From JBBDWJ01 sp040902925 (GTDB lineage: Bacteria > Acidobacteriota > Terriglobia > Bryobacterales > UBA6623): a stretch of DNA of 5,116 nt. The stretch lies in the NCBI GenBank assembly GCA_040902925.1, contig JBBDWJ010000147.1, positions 1-5,116 of the forward strand. Direction: 5' to 3'. A program made the position numbers and the translations under genes. Shown one piece after another: positions 1-5,116 of this stretch (its first letter is position 1; each line of letters opens with the position of its first letter). Under the pieces are notes generated by a model. The model saw only the letters and a list, made by a program, of their open reading frames with translations. It had not been told where the DNA came from and made no database searches.

Positions 1-60
1 AAGCCGACTTTCAGTCGAAATCAAACCTACCGGCTTTAGCCGGTAGTTGTTCAGATTGTA
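1..60. mobile_element. Candidate end of an IS200/IS605-like element, or terminator of an upstream gene
   Basis: Two hairpins sit side by side. The first is CGACT-TTC-AGTCG at 5-17; the second is CTACCGGC-TTTA-GCCGGTAG at 27-46, a perfect 8-bp stem with a four-base loop, followed by TTGTT. Compact perfect hairpins with a central GGCTTTAGCC core are familiar at the ends of IS200/IS605-family elements, which are mobilised by single-strand transposases that recognise subterminal hairpins. No transposase is in the window, and anything belonging to it would lie to the left. The T-poor tail makes a classic intrinsic terminator less convincing but does not exclude one. The element assignment comes from memory of such ends and is tentative. 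Confidence 0.3.
27..46. repeat. Perfect inverted repeat, 8-bp stem and TTTA loop
   Basis: The left arm CTACCGGC (27-34) and right arm GCCGGTAG (39-46) are exact reverse complements around TTTA. It is the strongest short palindrome noticed in the leader and can form as RNA from either strand or as single-stranded DNA. It could be a mobile-element end, a REP-like sequence or part of a transcription terminator. Confidence 0.75.
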
Positions 61-220
61 CCTTGGCGGGTTTGGCGCGAGCGGTTGGATGTTTGCCCAG
101 TGATGGAAGTTGGGCAGCCGCGGCGAGGGGGTTGATCTGTCAGGGGACTGCTTACATCTTCAACCTGGGCATTACGACGCCTTCAGGCCGCGGTAGCCCA
201 AGGCGACACGGGCGCACGGC

Positions 221-249
221 ACTGCGTCACGTAACACTGCGTCACGTAC
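221..249. repeat. Two-copy 15-bp direct repeat
   Basis: The 13-mer ACTGCGTCACGTA occurs at 221-233 and again at 236-248, giving a 15-bp period. It lies in the untranslated leader. The period matches the arrays at 2821-2880 and 3491-3580, although the sequence is only loosely related, sharing CACTGCG with the complement of the former. Confidence 0.8.
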
Positions 250-314
250 TGTCGCTTCTCAGCCAGTGGCTTTCTATCGTGTTGTCGCCAGGGCGTAAGG
301 ACTGGCAACGACTA

Positions 315-353
315 GCCGCCCTCACCCGGCGGCTCTGCTGCCACCTCGTGGCA
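315..353. other. Two adjacent small hairpins in the flhA leader
   Basis: GCCGCC (315-320) pairs with GGCGGC (328-333) across a 7-nt loop, and TGCCAC (339-344) pairs with GTGGCA (348-353) across a CTC loop. The stems are exact but only 6 bp each, so chance formation in GC-rich DNA is possible. No T-run follows either stem, so they do not look like an intrinsic terminator. They could be part of a structured leader RNA. Confidence 0.3.
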
Positions 354-545
354 ACGTCATGCAGCCCGCGTATTGCGAAGGCCTATCGTCCTCTCGTCCA
401 ACCGCCATAGGACCTTGTCTCGCCGGTCGAGGGCACGCTTCCCGTGGAGGACAATCGCATTCCCGCCGATGAGAAGGAAAGGGAGTGGTGTGGCGAACCG
501 ATGTTCTCGGCGGACTGCTCCGGAGGTTTCGCCTCGCGCCTAGAG

Positions 546-639
546 CCTGACCCAGCTGCCTGACACCCGGCTGAGCCTGATACCCGCGGGGCCTGACACA
601 CACCGGTCCTGATACACACGGGTCCTGACGCGGCATTTT
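546..639. repeat. Degenerate 16-bp tandem array upstream of flhA
   Basis: The word CCTGA begins copies at 546, 559, 576, 592, 608 and 624, with spacings of 13, 17, 16, 16 and 16. The best copies read CCTGAYACACACSGGT. The copies become more regular toward flhA, and the array ends about 80 bp before the ATG at 718 (about 30 bp before the alternative GTG at 667). The 16-bp period would shift any reading frame, which supports this being untranslated DNA. Confidence 0.85.
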
Positions 640-717
640 CTCTTCAAGGCGGCAAGAAACGCTCTCGTGCGCGCGCCGGCGCAGCTCGCGAGCCCGGCGG
701 CCGCTTGCAAAGACGCC

Positions 718-2760
718 ATGGCGAGAGTCATCACAGCAGCAGTAGCGGAACGGCTCAACGCCCTGGTGCCGCTGGCGATCATGCTGGTGGTGCTGATGAT
801 GGTGCTGCCGGTCCCTCCGTATCTGCTGGACCTGCTGATCTCCCTCAATATCACGCTCTCGGTGGTAACGCTGGCCTCGACGATGTATATCGTCCGGCCC
901 GTGCAGTTGAGCGTGTTCCCTTCCCTGTTGCTGCTGCTGACACTGCTGCGCCTGTCCCTGAACATATCGAGCACGCGGCTGATTCTTTTATGGGGCCATC
1001 AGGGAACCGACGCCGCCGGACAGGTGATCGAGGCCTTTGGCAGCTTCGTGGTGGGCGGAAATTTCATCATCGGAATCGTGATTTTCATCCTGCTGATCGC
1101 GATTCAGTATGTCGTGATCAACCATGGCGCGGTGCGCATTTCGGAAGTGACGGCGCGGTTCACCCTCGATGCGCTGCCCGGCAAGCAGATGAGCATCGAC
1201 TCGGACCTGAACGCCGGGTTGATCGACGAGACCGAAGCGCGGCAGCGCCGCGCCGAGGTGAACCGCGAGGCCGAATTCTATGGCGCCATGGACGGTGCGG
1301 TGCGCTTCACGCAGCGCGACGCGATTGCCAGCATTATCATCACGGCCGTCAATATCGTGGCCGGGTTCTTGATCGGCGCGTTGCAGCACGGCATGGCGCT
1401 GAGCGAGGCCATGGAGACGTACACGATTCTGACCGTCGGCGACGGGTTGGTGACCGTGGTGCCGGCGTTGTTGATTTCGGTGTCGGGCGGCATCATCACG
1501 ACGCGCGCGGCGGGCGAAGCGCGGCTCGGCGCCGACTTCGGGTCGCAGATTTTCCTCAAGCCCGAGCCGCTGCTGATCGCCGCCGCCGTGCTGGGAGTGA
1601 TGGCCGCGGTGCCCGGTCTGCCGACGCTGCCGTTTCTGCTGTTGGCGGGGGGCGTGGGCGGACTGGGGTGGAATCTGCGCCAGCAGGCGCTGGTCCCGGA
1701 AAAAGCCCCGCGCGCGCCCGCCAAGACCGAGCGCGAAAGCGTCGAGAGTCTGTTGCGCGTCGAGCCGTTGGCGATCGAGGTGGGCTTGGGGCTGGTGAAG
1801 CTGGTGGATGCCGCGCAGGGCGGCACGCTGCTGCGGCGGATTGCGGGCGTGCGCCGCCAACTCGCCTCCGAGTTGGGGTTTGTGCTGCCGCCGGTACGCG
1901 TTACCGACAATCTGTCGCTGAAACCCAGGGAATATGTCGTGCTGCTCAAAGGGGCTGAAGTCGCCCGCTTCGAGTTGCAGGCCAATCAACAACTGGCCAT
2001 CGATCCGGGCCAGGCGCAAGGCAAGCTGGCGGGAACGAGCTGCCGCGAGCCGGCCTTCGGCCTACCGGCCACATGGATTCCAGCCGACCAAGTAGATAAG
2101 GCTCGCCTGATGGGCTACACGGTGGTCGACCCGGCCAACGTCGTGGCGACCCATCTGACGGAGCTGATCCGTTCGCATGCGCACGAGATCTTTTCGCGGC
2201 ACGACACGGCGAGCTATCTCGACCGCGTGCGGCAGGAGAATCCCTCGCTGGTTGACGATTTGACGCCGAAGCTGATGTCCCAGTCGCTGGTGCAGCGTAT
2301 TTTGCAGAACCTGCTGCGCGAACGCGTATCGATTCGCGACGCGGTGACGATTCTCGAATCGCTAGCCGAGGCCGGCACGGCGACGAAGAACACGGCGCTG
2401 CTGACCGACTTTGTGCGGCAATCGATTTCGCGCGGCGTTGTGAAGCCTTACCTCAACGAGAGAGGGCAGCTGCCGGCGTTTCTGCTGGATCCCAAGCTCG
2501 AGCAGACGGTGCAGGGCGGCATCGAGCACAGCGAAATGATGATGCGCGTAGCGCTGGCGCCGCAAACGATCCGCGACCTGATCGAGCGCGTGGCGCGCGC
2601 GGTGGGCGTGCTGCAAGGGCCGGCCGCGCTGGTGTGCTCGACCAGTGTGCGGTTTGCGCTGCGCCAGATCGTCGAGACGGAGCTGCCGCTGCTGGCGGTG
2701 CTTTCGCACGCCGAGATCCCACCTCAGGTGAAGGTGGTTTCGCTGGGGGCGGTGTCATGA
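718..2760 (+). CDS. flhA: Flagellar biosynthesis protein FlhA (type III export gate)
   Basis: FlhA is the large integral-membrane subunit of the flagellar type III export gate. It couples proton flux to export and docks chaperone-substrate complexes through its cytosolic domain. With the ATG at 718 the product is 680 aa, normal for the family. Eight hydrophobic segments are visible, around residues 15-33, 35-58, 65-90, 112-134, 202-221, 240-262 and two within 282-317. The cytosolic loop carries the FHIPEP signature at about 140-167 (R-I-S-E-V-x-A-R-F, then L-D-A-L-P-G-K-Q-M and I-D-S-D-L-N-A-G), including the acidic residues linked to proton use. The C-terminal domain starts near 342 and keeps G-L-P-A near 448 and H-A-E-I-P-P close to the end. 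A GTG at 667 in the same frame would add 17 residues (Ala-rich, not membrane-like); I prefer 718 because family members begin shortly before the first membrane segment, but neither start has a strong Shine-Dalgarno. The stop overlaps the next ATG (ATGA). flhB, often adjacent, is absent from the 717 bp upstream. Confidence 0.97.
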   Translation: MARVITAAVAERLNALVPLAIMLVVLMMVLPVPPYLLDLLISLNITLSVVTLASTMYIVRPVQLSVFPSLLLLLTLLRLSLNISSTRLILLWGHQGTDAAGQVIEAFGSFVVGGNFIIGIVIFILLIAIQYVVINHGAVRISEVTARFTLDALPGKQMSIDSDLNAGLIDETEARQRRAEVNREAEFYGAMDGAVRFTQRDAIASIIITAVNIVAGFLIGALQHGMALSEAMETYTILTVGDGLVTVVPALLISVSGGIITTRAAGEARLGADFGSQIFLKPEPLLIAAAVLGVMAAVPGLPTLPFLLLAGGVGGLGWNLRQQALVPEKAPRAPAKTERESVESLLRVEPLAIEVGLGLVKLVDAAQGGTLLRRIAGVRRQLASELGFVLPPVRVTDNLSLKPREYVVLLKGAEVARFELQANQQLAIDPGQAQGKLAGTSCREPAFGLPATWIPADQVDKARLMGYTVVDPANVVATHLTELIRSHAHEIFSRHDTASYLDRVRQENPSLVDDLTPKLMSQSLVQRILQNLLRERVSIRDAVTILESLAEAGTATKNTALLTDFVRQSISRGVVKPYLNERGQLPAFLLDPKLEQTVQGGIEHSEMMMRVALAPQTIRDLIERVARAVGVLQGPAALVCSTSVRFALRQIVETELPLLAVLSHAEIPPQVKVVSLGAVS

Positions 2761-2990
2761 CGCCGGTTGGCGCCAAGGTACGCCCTGCCCAAGAAACGTG
2801 GCGATCTCTCGCCTGGCCATGTCGCGGCTCGCAGGGTCGTGGCTCGCAGTGTTGCGGCTCGCAGGGTCGTGGCTCGCAGTGTCGCGGCGGCCACAGGCGT
2901 GGTCGGCAGTGGCTTGCCGCGTGGCGGATTGTTCTTGGGCGGGGCCGCGGCTGTCTAACCGTGGGCTGTGAGAAAGGGACGCCGTCGTGA
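2757..2990 (+). CDS. Possible small coupled ORF between flhA and flhF, Gly/Arg/Cys-rich
   Basis: This 77-codon frame is not a family I recognise. Its ATG overlaps the flhA stop as ATGA, and its TGA overlaps the flhF GTG start as GTGA, so it fills the gap exactly, the usual geometry of translationally coupled genes. A GGGGG run at 2745-2749 lies 7 nt before the ATG and could serve as a ribosome site. The predicted product is very basic, with about 12 Arg, 15 Gly, 6 Cys (residues 22, 32, 33, 42, 66, 71) and 4 Trp. Residues about 24-43 are four copies of a five-residue G-S-Q-x-x unit encoded by a 15-bp tandem repeat. There is no membrane segment or known domain. The other + frames are also open through much of this stretch because it is GC-rich and repetitive, so the open frame alone is weak evidence. 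It may be a real small gene, a decayed one, or a repeat-expanded spacer that keeps ribosomes moving into flhF. Confidence 0.33.
   Translation: MTPVGAKVRPAQETWRSLAWPCRGSQGRGSQCCGSQGRGSQCRGGHRRGRQWLAAWRIVLGRGRGCLTVGCEKGTPS
2821..2910. repeat. 15-bp tandem repeat between flhA and flhF
   Basis: Four close copies of GTCGYGGCTCGCAGK occupy 2821-2880, followed by two decayed copies to 2910. Alternate copies resemble each other (ending CAGG, then CAGT), so the array is best read as a 30-bp dimer copied twice. The unit is divisible by three and keeps the 77-codon frame open, giving the peptide unit G-S-Q-x-x. Such arrays change copy number by slippage, so strains may differ here. Confidence 0.92.
2974..2979 (+). 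promoter_or_regulatory. Shine-Dalgarno of flhF
   Basis: AAGGGA lies 7 nt upstream of the GTG at 2987 and is the clearest ribosome site in the window. It decides the flhF start in favour of this GTG, and the resulting N-terminus M-R-L-K-S-Y agrees with the family. Confidence 0.65.
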
Positions 2991-5008
2991 GGCTCAAAAG
3001 CTATCACAGCGCCACGGTCGAGTCGGCCATCCGGCTCGCTCACATCGAATTGGGCGACGAGGCGGTGTTTCTGGGCTCGCGGCGCAATGACGTCGGAAGC
3101 GACCCCAACCAGGCCTACGAAGTGACGTTCGCCGTGATGGGTATCGAGGACACCGAGCGGGACACGGCATCGCGGCACACGCCATCGGCCGGGCGATCGC
3201 CGGTGTCGGCTGAGGCCGCGCGTGCCGCGGACCACAGAACGGGAGCGCCCGCTCCGCGCATCCCTTCGCACACTGCTTCGCACACCGCTTCGCACAGCGT
3301 TCCGAGTACTGCTCCGCAAACTGCTCCGCGGCCCCCGGACAAGCCGGCTCGGGCCTTTGTGGCTAGGGCCGCCGTGACCGCAGCCGCCGCAGCCGCAGTG
3401 GCCGGCGGCGCAGTGGCCGGGGGCGCAAGATCCGCGGGGAATACAGCCGGAATGAGTAAGCCGGGCAACCGCGCGGCCGGCCACGGTGTAGCCGCCGCAA
3501 CTACAGCCACCGCAACTACAGCCGCCGCAACTACAGCCACCGCAACTACAGCCGCCGCAACTACGGCCGCCGCAACTACGGCCGCCAACCGGGCAGCCGT
3601 GGGCGATGCGGCCCAGCCGGGCGGGAGTGGGATCGTCAGTTGGAAAAAGTTCTTGCGTCACGTGAGCCATCATGACGCCGCGGGCGCAACCAGCGCCGAT
3701 AGCGAAGCCCCCGAGGCCCACACGCAGCGCGCCGAAGAGAGCGACGCGGCCGGCCAGAACGGGGGGCCCGCACCGAACGGCGGCTCTGTACGCAACGGCG
3801 GCTCTGTACGCAACGGCGGCTCTGTACGCAACGGCGGCTCCGCACACAACGCCGCCCCGATGCCGCACTGGCGGGAATTCGTTCCCGGTAGTGAGCGGCG
3901 CGTCGAGGCCTCGCAAGACGTTTTTCTGGCCGACGCCTCGCGGGTGGTCCAGGCGGGTGATCCGCGGCCCGCGCCCAAACAGCCGCAATCCGCCGCCTCG
4001 GGTGCCGCCTCGCGCGGCGGCGACGCGGCCCACGGCGCGGCCATCCGCCCCGCCAGCAAGCCGCGCGGCATGCCGCCCGCCAGCGAGCGAACCAGAGAGG
4101 TCTATTCGCTCCAGAAACTCGGCGCGGAACTCGAAGAGCTGCGCCGGATGTTCGAACGTCAACAGGCCGGCCGGGCTCCGTTGGTGCTGCCCTCGCGCGA
4201 ATTGCTCAACGACACGCGTCTGGCAGCGTTCTACCGCCGGCTCAGCGACAACTCGGTTGAGCCGGCGCTGGCTTCGGAGCTGGTGGCGAGCCTGCAGCAG
4301 GCCGCGGCCAGTGGGGCCGACGGCAGGCGTCTGGGCGCGCTGCTGGCCGAAGAGATTCGAAAACGCTTTACAACCCATAGCGAGCTGGGGCGTCCGGGCG
4401 CGTCGCTGGCGATCGCCGCGCTGGTCGGGCCGAGCGGGGCGGGGAAGACCACCGCGGTGGCCAAACTCGCGTTTCGTTGCGGGCTGCTGCGGCGGCGGCG
4501 CGTGCGGCTGCTGAGCGTCGATCCGTTGCGCATGGGGGCGGTCGAATCGCTACAGGCGTACGCCGAGTCGATGAACCTGCCGTTCGAAATCGTCGACGAC
4601 TTCGAGCGGCTTGGCCCGGCGCTGCGCGCGGCGGGTCAGGGCGGTGAGCAGGAGCTGTTGCTGCTGGACACGCCAGGCTACGGACGCCGCGAGTGGCAAC
4701 GGGCGCAGCGGCTGGCGGCGGCCCTCAACGAGTGCGGCGCCGTCGAAGTGCACTTGGTGCTTGACCTGCGCACCAAAAGCGACGATCTGCGCCGCACGGT
4801 CGAGAATTTCCGTTTGTTCCGTCCGGCGAAGCTGCTGTTTACCCGCCTGGATGAGACCACGACCTTCGGGACGATGTTGAACGAAACGGTGAGAACGGGG
4901 CTGCCGGTTTCCTTTGTGAGCGTCGGACAGCGCGTGCCCGAAGACATCGTGCCGGCCGGCGAGCCAGAGTTACTCAGGCTGCTGTTGAAAGACCGCGCGT
5001 CGAACTAG
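2987..5008 (+). CDS. flhF: Flagellar biosynthesis regulator FlhF, SRP-type GTPase with expanded linker
   Basis: FlhF is a GTPase of the SRP54/FtsY class that acts at the membrane, normally with FlhG, to set flagellar position and number. The start is GTG at 2987, giving M-R-L-K-S-Y, like the M-R-I-K family opening, with AAGGGA at 2974-2979 as ribosome site 7 nt upstream. Residues 1-57 are the conserved N-terminal part. Residues about 58-370 are low-complexity Ala/Thr/Ser/Gly/Asn sequence built from 12-, 15- and 18-bp repeats. The N region begins near 372. The G domain has Walker A G-P-S-G-A-G-K-T-T at 481-489, D-P-L-R-M-G-A-V-E at 512-520 (family D-T-Y-R-I-G-A-V-E), D-T-P-G at 561-564 (usual D-T-A-G), T-R-L-D-E-T at 619-624 (usual T-K-L-D-E-T) and a V-P-E-D closing motif near 648. 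At 673 aa it is much longer than the roughly 350-480 aa typical of FlhF, the excess lying in the linker. It follows the small ORF with a GTGA overlap and is followed 5 nt later by the sigma-factor gene. Confidence 0.95.
   Translation: MRLKSYHSATVESAIRLAHIELGDEAVFLGSRRNDVGSDPNQAYEVTFAVMGIEDTERDTASRHTPSAGRSPVSAEAARAADHRTGAPAPRIPSHTASHTASHSVPSTAPQTAPRPPDKPARAFVARAAVTAAAAAAVAGGAVAGGARSAGNTAGMSKPGNRAAGHGVAAATTATATTAAATTATATTAAATTAAATTAANRAAVGDAAQPGGSGIVSWKKFLRHVSHHDAAGATSADSEAPEAHTQRAEESDAAGQNGGPAPNGGSVRNGGSVRNGGSVRNGGSAHNAAPMPHWREFVPGSERRVEASQDVFLADASRVVQAGDPRPAPKQPQSAASGAASRGGDAAHGAAIRPASKPRGMPPASERTREVYSLQKLGAELEELRRMFERQQAGRAPLVLPSRELLNDTRLAAFYRRLSDNSVEPALASELVASLQQAAASGADGRRLGALLAEEIRKRFTTHSELGRPGASLAIAALVGPSGAGKTTAVAKLAFRCGLLRRRRVRLLSVDPLRMGAVESLQAYAESMNLPFEIVDDFERLGPALRAAGQGGEQELLLLDTPGYGRREWQRAQRLAAALNECGAVEVHLVLDLRTKSDDLRRTVENFRLFRPAKLLFTRLDETTTFGTMLNETVRTGLPVSFVSVGQRVPEDIVPAGEPELLRLLLKDRASN
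3263..3334. repeat. 12-bp tandem repeat within flhF
   Basis: Six 12-bp units run from 3263. The first three (pattern GCTTCGCACACY) are nearly identical and the next three are diverged to a GCTCCGCAAACT type. In frame they give four-residue units of the form A-S-H-T, then A-P-Q-T. They belong to the disordered FlhF linker. A related degenerate 15-bp duplication (D-T-A-S-R, H-T-P-S-A) lies just upstream at about 3161-3190. Confidence 0.85.
3395..3424. repeat. Two-copy 15-bp repeat within flhF
   Basis: GCAGTGGCCGGCGGC at 3395-3409 is followed by GCAGTGGCCGGGGGC at 3410-3424, one base different. The translation is A-V-A-G-G twice, an Ala/Gly hydrophobic stretch in the FlhF linker. Confidence 0.85.
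3491..3589. repeat. 15-bp tandem repeat within flhF, six copies plus partial
   Basis: Six units occupy 3491-3580, alternating GCCGCCGCAACTACA and GCCACCGCAACTACA and ending with two GCCGCCGCAACTACG copies, then a partial unit. The translation alternates A-A-A-T-T and A-T-A-T-T. The alternation suggests growth by duplication of a 30-bp dimer, the same pattern seen in the array between flhA and flhF. The Ala/Thr product is probably unstructured or a flexible spacer. Confidence 0.95.
3758..3852. repeat. 18-bp tandem repeat within flhF, five copies
   Basis: Units start at 3758, 3776, 3794, 3812 and 3830. The three central copies (AACGGCGGCTCTGTACGC) are identical, and the outer two are diverged. 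In frame they give N-G-G-P-A-P, then three N-G-G-S-V-R, then N-G-G-S-A-H. Exact identity of the central copies points to recent expansion or ongoing homogenisation. Confidence 0.95.
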
Positions 5009-5013
5009 TTGTT

Positions 5014-5116
5014 ATGTATCCGAAACTTTCAAAATCGCCGGAGCTGCGCGAGACCAATCCGGAACGCGAGCGCCTCATTCTCGAGCACCTCTCCCAGGTC
5101 AAGCTGATCGCTTCGC
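5014..5116 (+). CDS. fliA: RNA polymerase sigma factor FliA/WhiG type, N-terminal fragment (cut by window edge)
   Basis: The window ends 34 codons into this gene. It starts at ATG 5014, only 5 nt after the flhF TAG, so it is probably co-transcribed and coupled to flhF. The visible product opens M-Y-P-K-L-S, and residues about 21-33 read R-L-I-L-E-H-L-S-Q-V-K-L-I, matching the start of the sigma-70 conserved region in FliA-class factors (typically L-I-x-x-H-L-P-x-V-x-x-I-A). FliA (sigma-28) directs transcription of late flagellar genes such as flagellin and motility/chemotaxis genes, and is held back by FlgM until the hook-basal body is finished. No good Shine-Dalgarno is seen before the ATG, which fits translation by ribosomes arriving from flhF. 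The assignment rests on a short stretch plus position in the operon. Another sigma-70-family member of the same class is possible, but a non-sigma identity is unlikely. Confidence 0.8.
   Translation, partial: MYPKLSKSPELRETNPERERLILEHLSQVKLIAS

Larger units (their letters stand above)
47..717. other. Leader upstream of flhA with no convincing gene
   Basis: This 671-bp stretch precedes flhA and holds no frame with recognisable protein similarity. Frames that are open here are either composed of Ser/Arg/Pro-rich shadow sequence or lack a credible start. Visible contents are a two-copy 15-bp direct repeat (221-249), two neighbouring small hairpins (315-333 and 339-353) and a degenerate 16-bp tandem array (546-639). 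No sigma-28, well-spaced sigma-54, tRNA, or known riboswitch pattern was recognised. A long leader here is unexpected, since flhA commonly follows another flagellar gene closely. It may contain the operon promoter, a decayed gene or inserted sequence. Confidence 0.6.

Noticed and set aside
303..364. Two TGGCAACG-N-GC patterns (303-316 and 349-362) resembling sigma-54 promoters
   Set aside because: The GG and GC elements are one base too close in both cases compared with the required -24/-12 spacing, and the second overlaps a hairpin stem.
63..410. 115-codon + frame in the leader, starting at TTG
   Set aside because: The composition is Arg/Ser/Leu-rich without domain, the start is weak with no ribosome site, and it runs through the 15-bp direct repeat and both hairpins. 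It looks like chance openness in GC-rich DNA.
444..563. 39-codon + frame from GTG 444, with an acidic/basic stretch (P-A-D-E-K-E-R-E-W)
   Set aside because: It has protein-like codons and a GAGGG about 10 nt upstream, but it is short, ends within the 16-bp array and matches nothing I know. It might be a gene remnant; not strong enough to list.
2767..2958. 63-codon + frame from TTG 2767 in the flhA frame after its stop
   Set aside because: It lacks coupling overlaps and a credible ribosome site, and its openness is explained by the 15-bp repeat having no stop in this frame. Readthrough of the flhA TGA was considered, but nothing supports it.
2755..2997. 80-codon minus-strand frame across the flhA-flhF gap
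   Set aside because: It is antisense to the 15-bp array and to both coupling overlaps, with no ribosome site or promoter seen. The + strand frame with two overlaps is the better candidate.
3491..3589. Regular repeats considered as a CRISPR array
   Set aside because: The units are 15 bp, directly adjacent with no unique spacers, and lie in frame inside flhF, so they are a minisatellite.
2453..4378. 641-codon minus-strand frame opposite flhA's end and flhF
   Set aside because: It is the complement of conserved flhA and of the flhF linker. Its Cys-Gly and Arg-Ser runs are simply the antisense reading of the flhF repeats.

Overview
The window is a high-GC bacterial flagellar locus read entirely on the + strand. 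In order it holds a roughly 0.7 kb leader with no convincing gene, flhA (export-gate membrane protein), a 77-codon open frame, flhF (SRP-family GTPase for flagellar placement), and the first 34 codons of a FliA/WhiG-type flagellar sigma factor that runs off the right edge. The order flhA-flhF-fliA, and the style of the FlhF GTPase domain and sigma-factor N-terminus, suggest an Acidobacteriota-like genome. That placement is a judgement from memory of the families, not a search result.

Layout. Positions 1-717 hold a short perfect hairpin near the left edge (27-46) that resembles the subterminal hairpins of IS200/IS605-type elements, a two-copy 15-bp repeat, two adjacent small hairpins, and a degenerate 16-bp tandem array (546-639) ending about 80 bp before the preferred flhA start. 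flhA (718-2760) is full length and conserved. Its TGA overlaps an ATG (ATGA) that opens a frame running through a 15-bp minisatellite. That frame ends in a TGA overlapping the GTG start of flhF (GTGA). flhF (2987-5008) is 673 codons, far longer than usual, because about 310 residues of repeat-built Ala/Thr/Ser/Gly/Asn-rich sequence separate its short N-terminal domain from its NG GTPase domain. The sigma-factor gene begins 5 nt after the flhF stop.

How the genes fit together. FlhA forms the cytoplasmic-membrane export gate of the flagellar type III secretion system. FlhF, normally with FlhG (not in the window), sets where and how many flagella are built. The sigma factor would switch on late flagellar genes once the hook-basal body is complete. 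The tight spacing from flhA to the sigma gene indicates one operon with translational coupling.

The unusual theme is recurrent short tandem duplication. At least seven separate arrays or duplications with unit lengths of 12, 15, 16 or 18 bp lie in about 5 kb. Every array inside flhF, and the one between flhA and flhF, has a unit divisible by three, whereas the 16-bp array in the untranslated leader does not. No clear sign of a wholly new multi-gene system is visible. The best leads are the doubly overlapping 77-codon frame, the expanded FlhF linker with two W-[K/R]-x-F islands, and the departures from consensus in the FlhF GTPase motifs.
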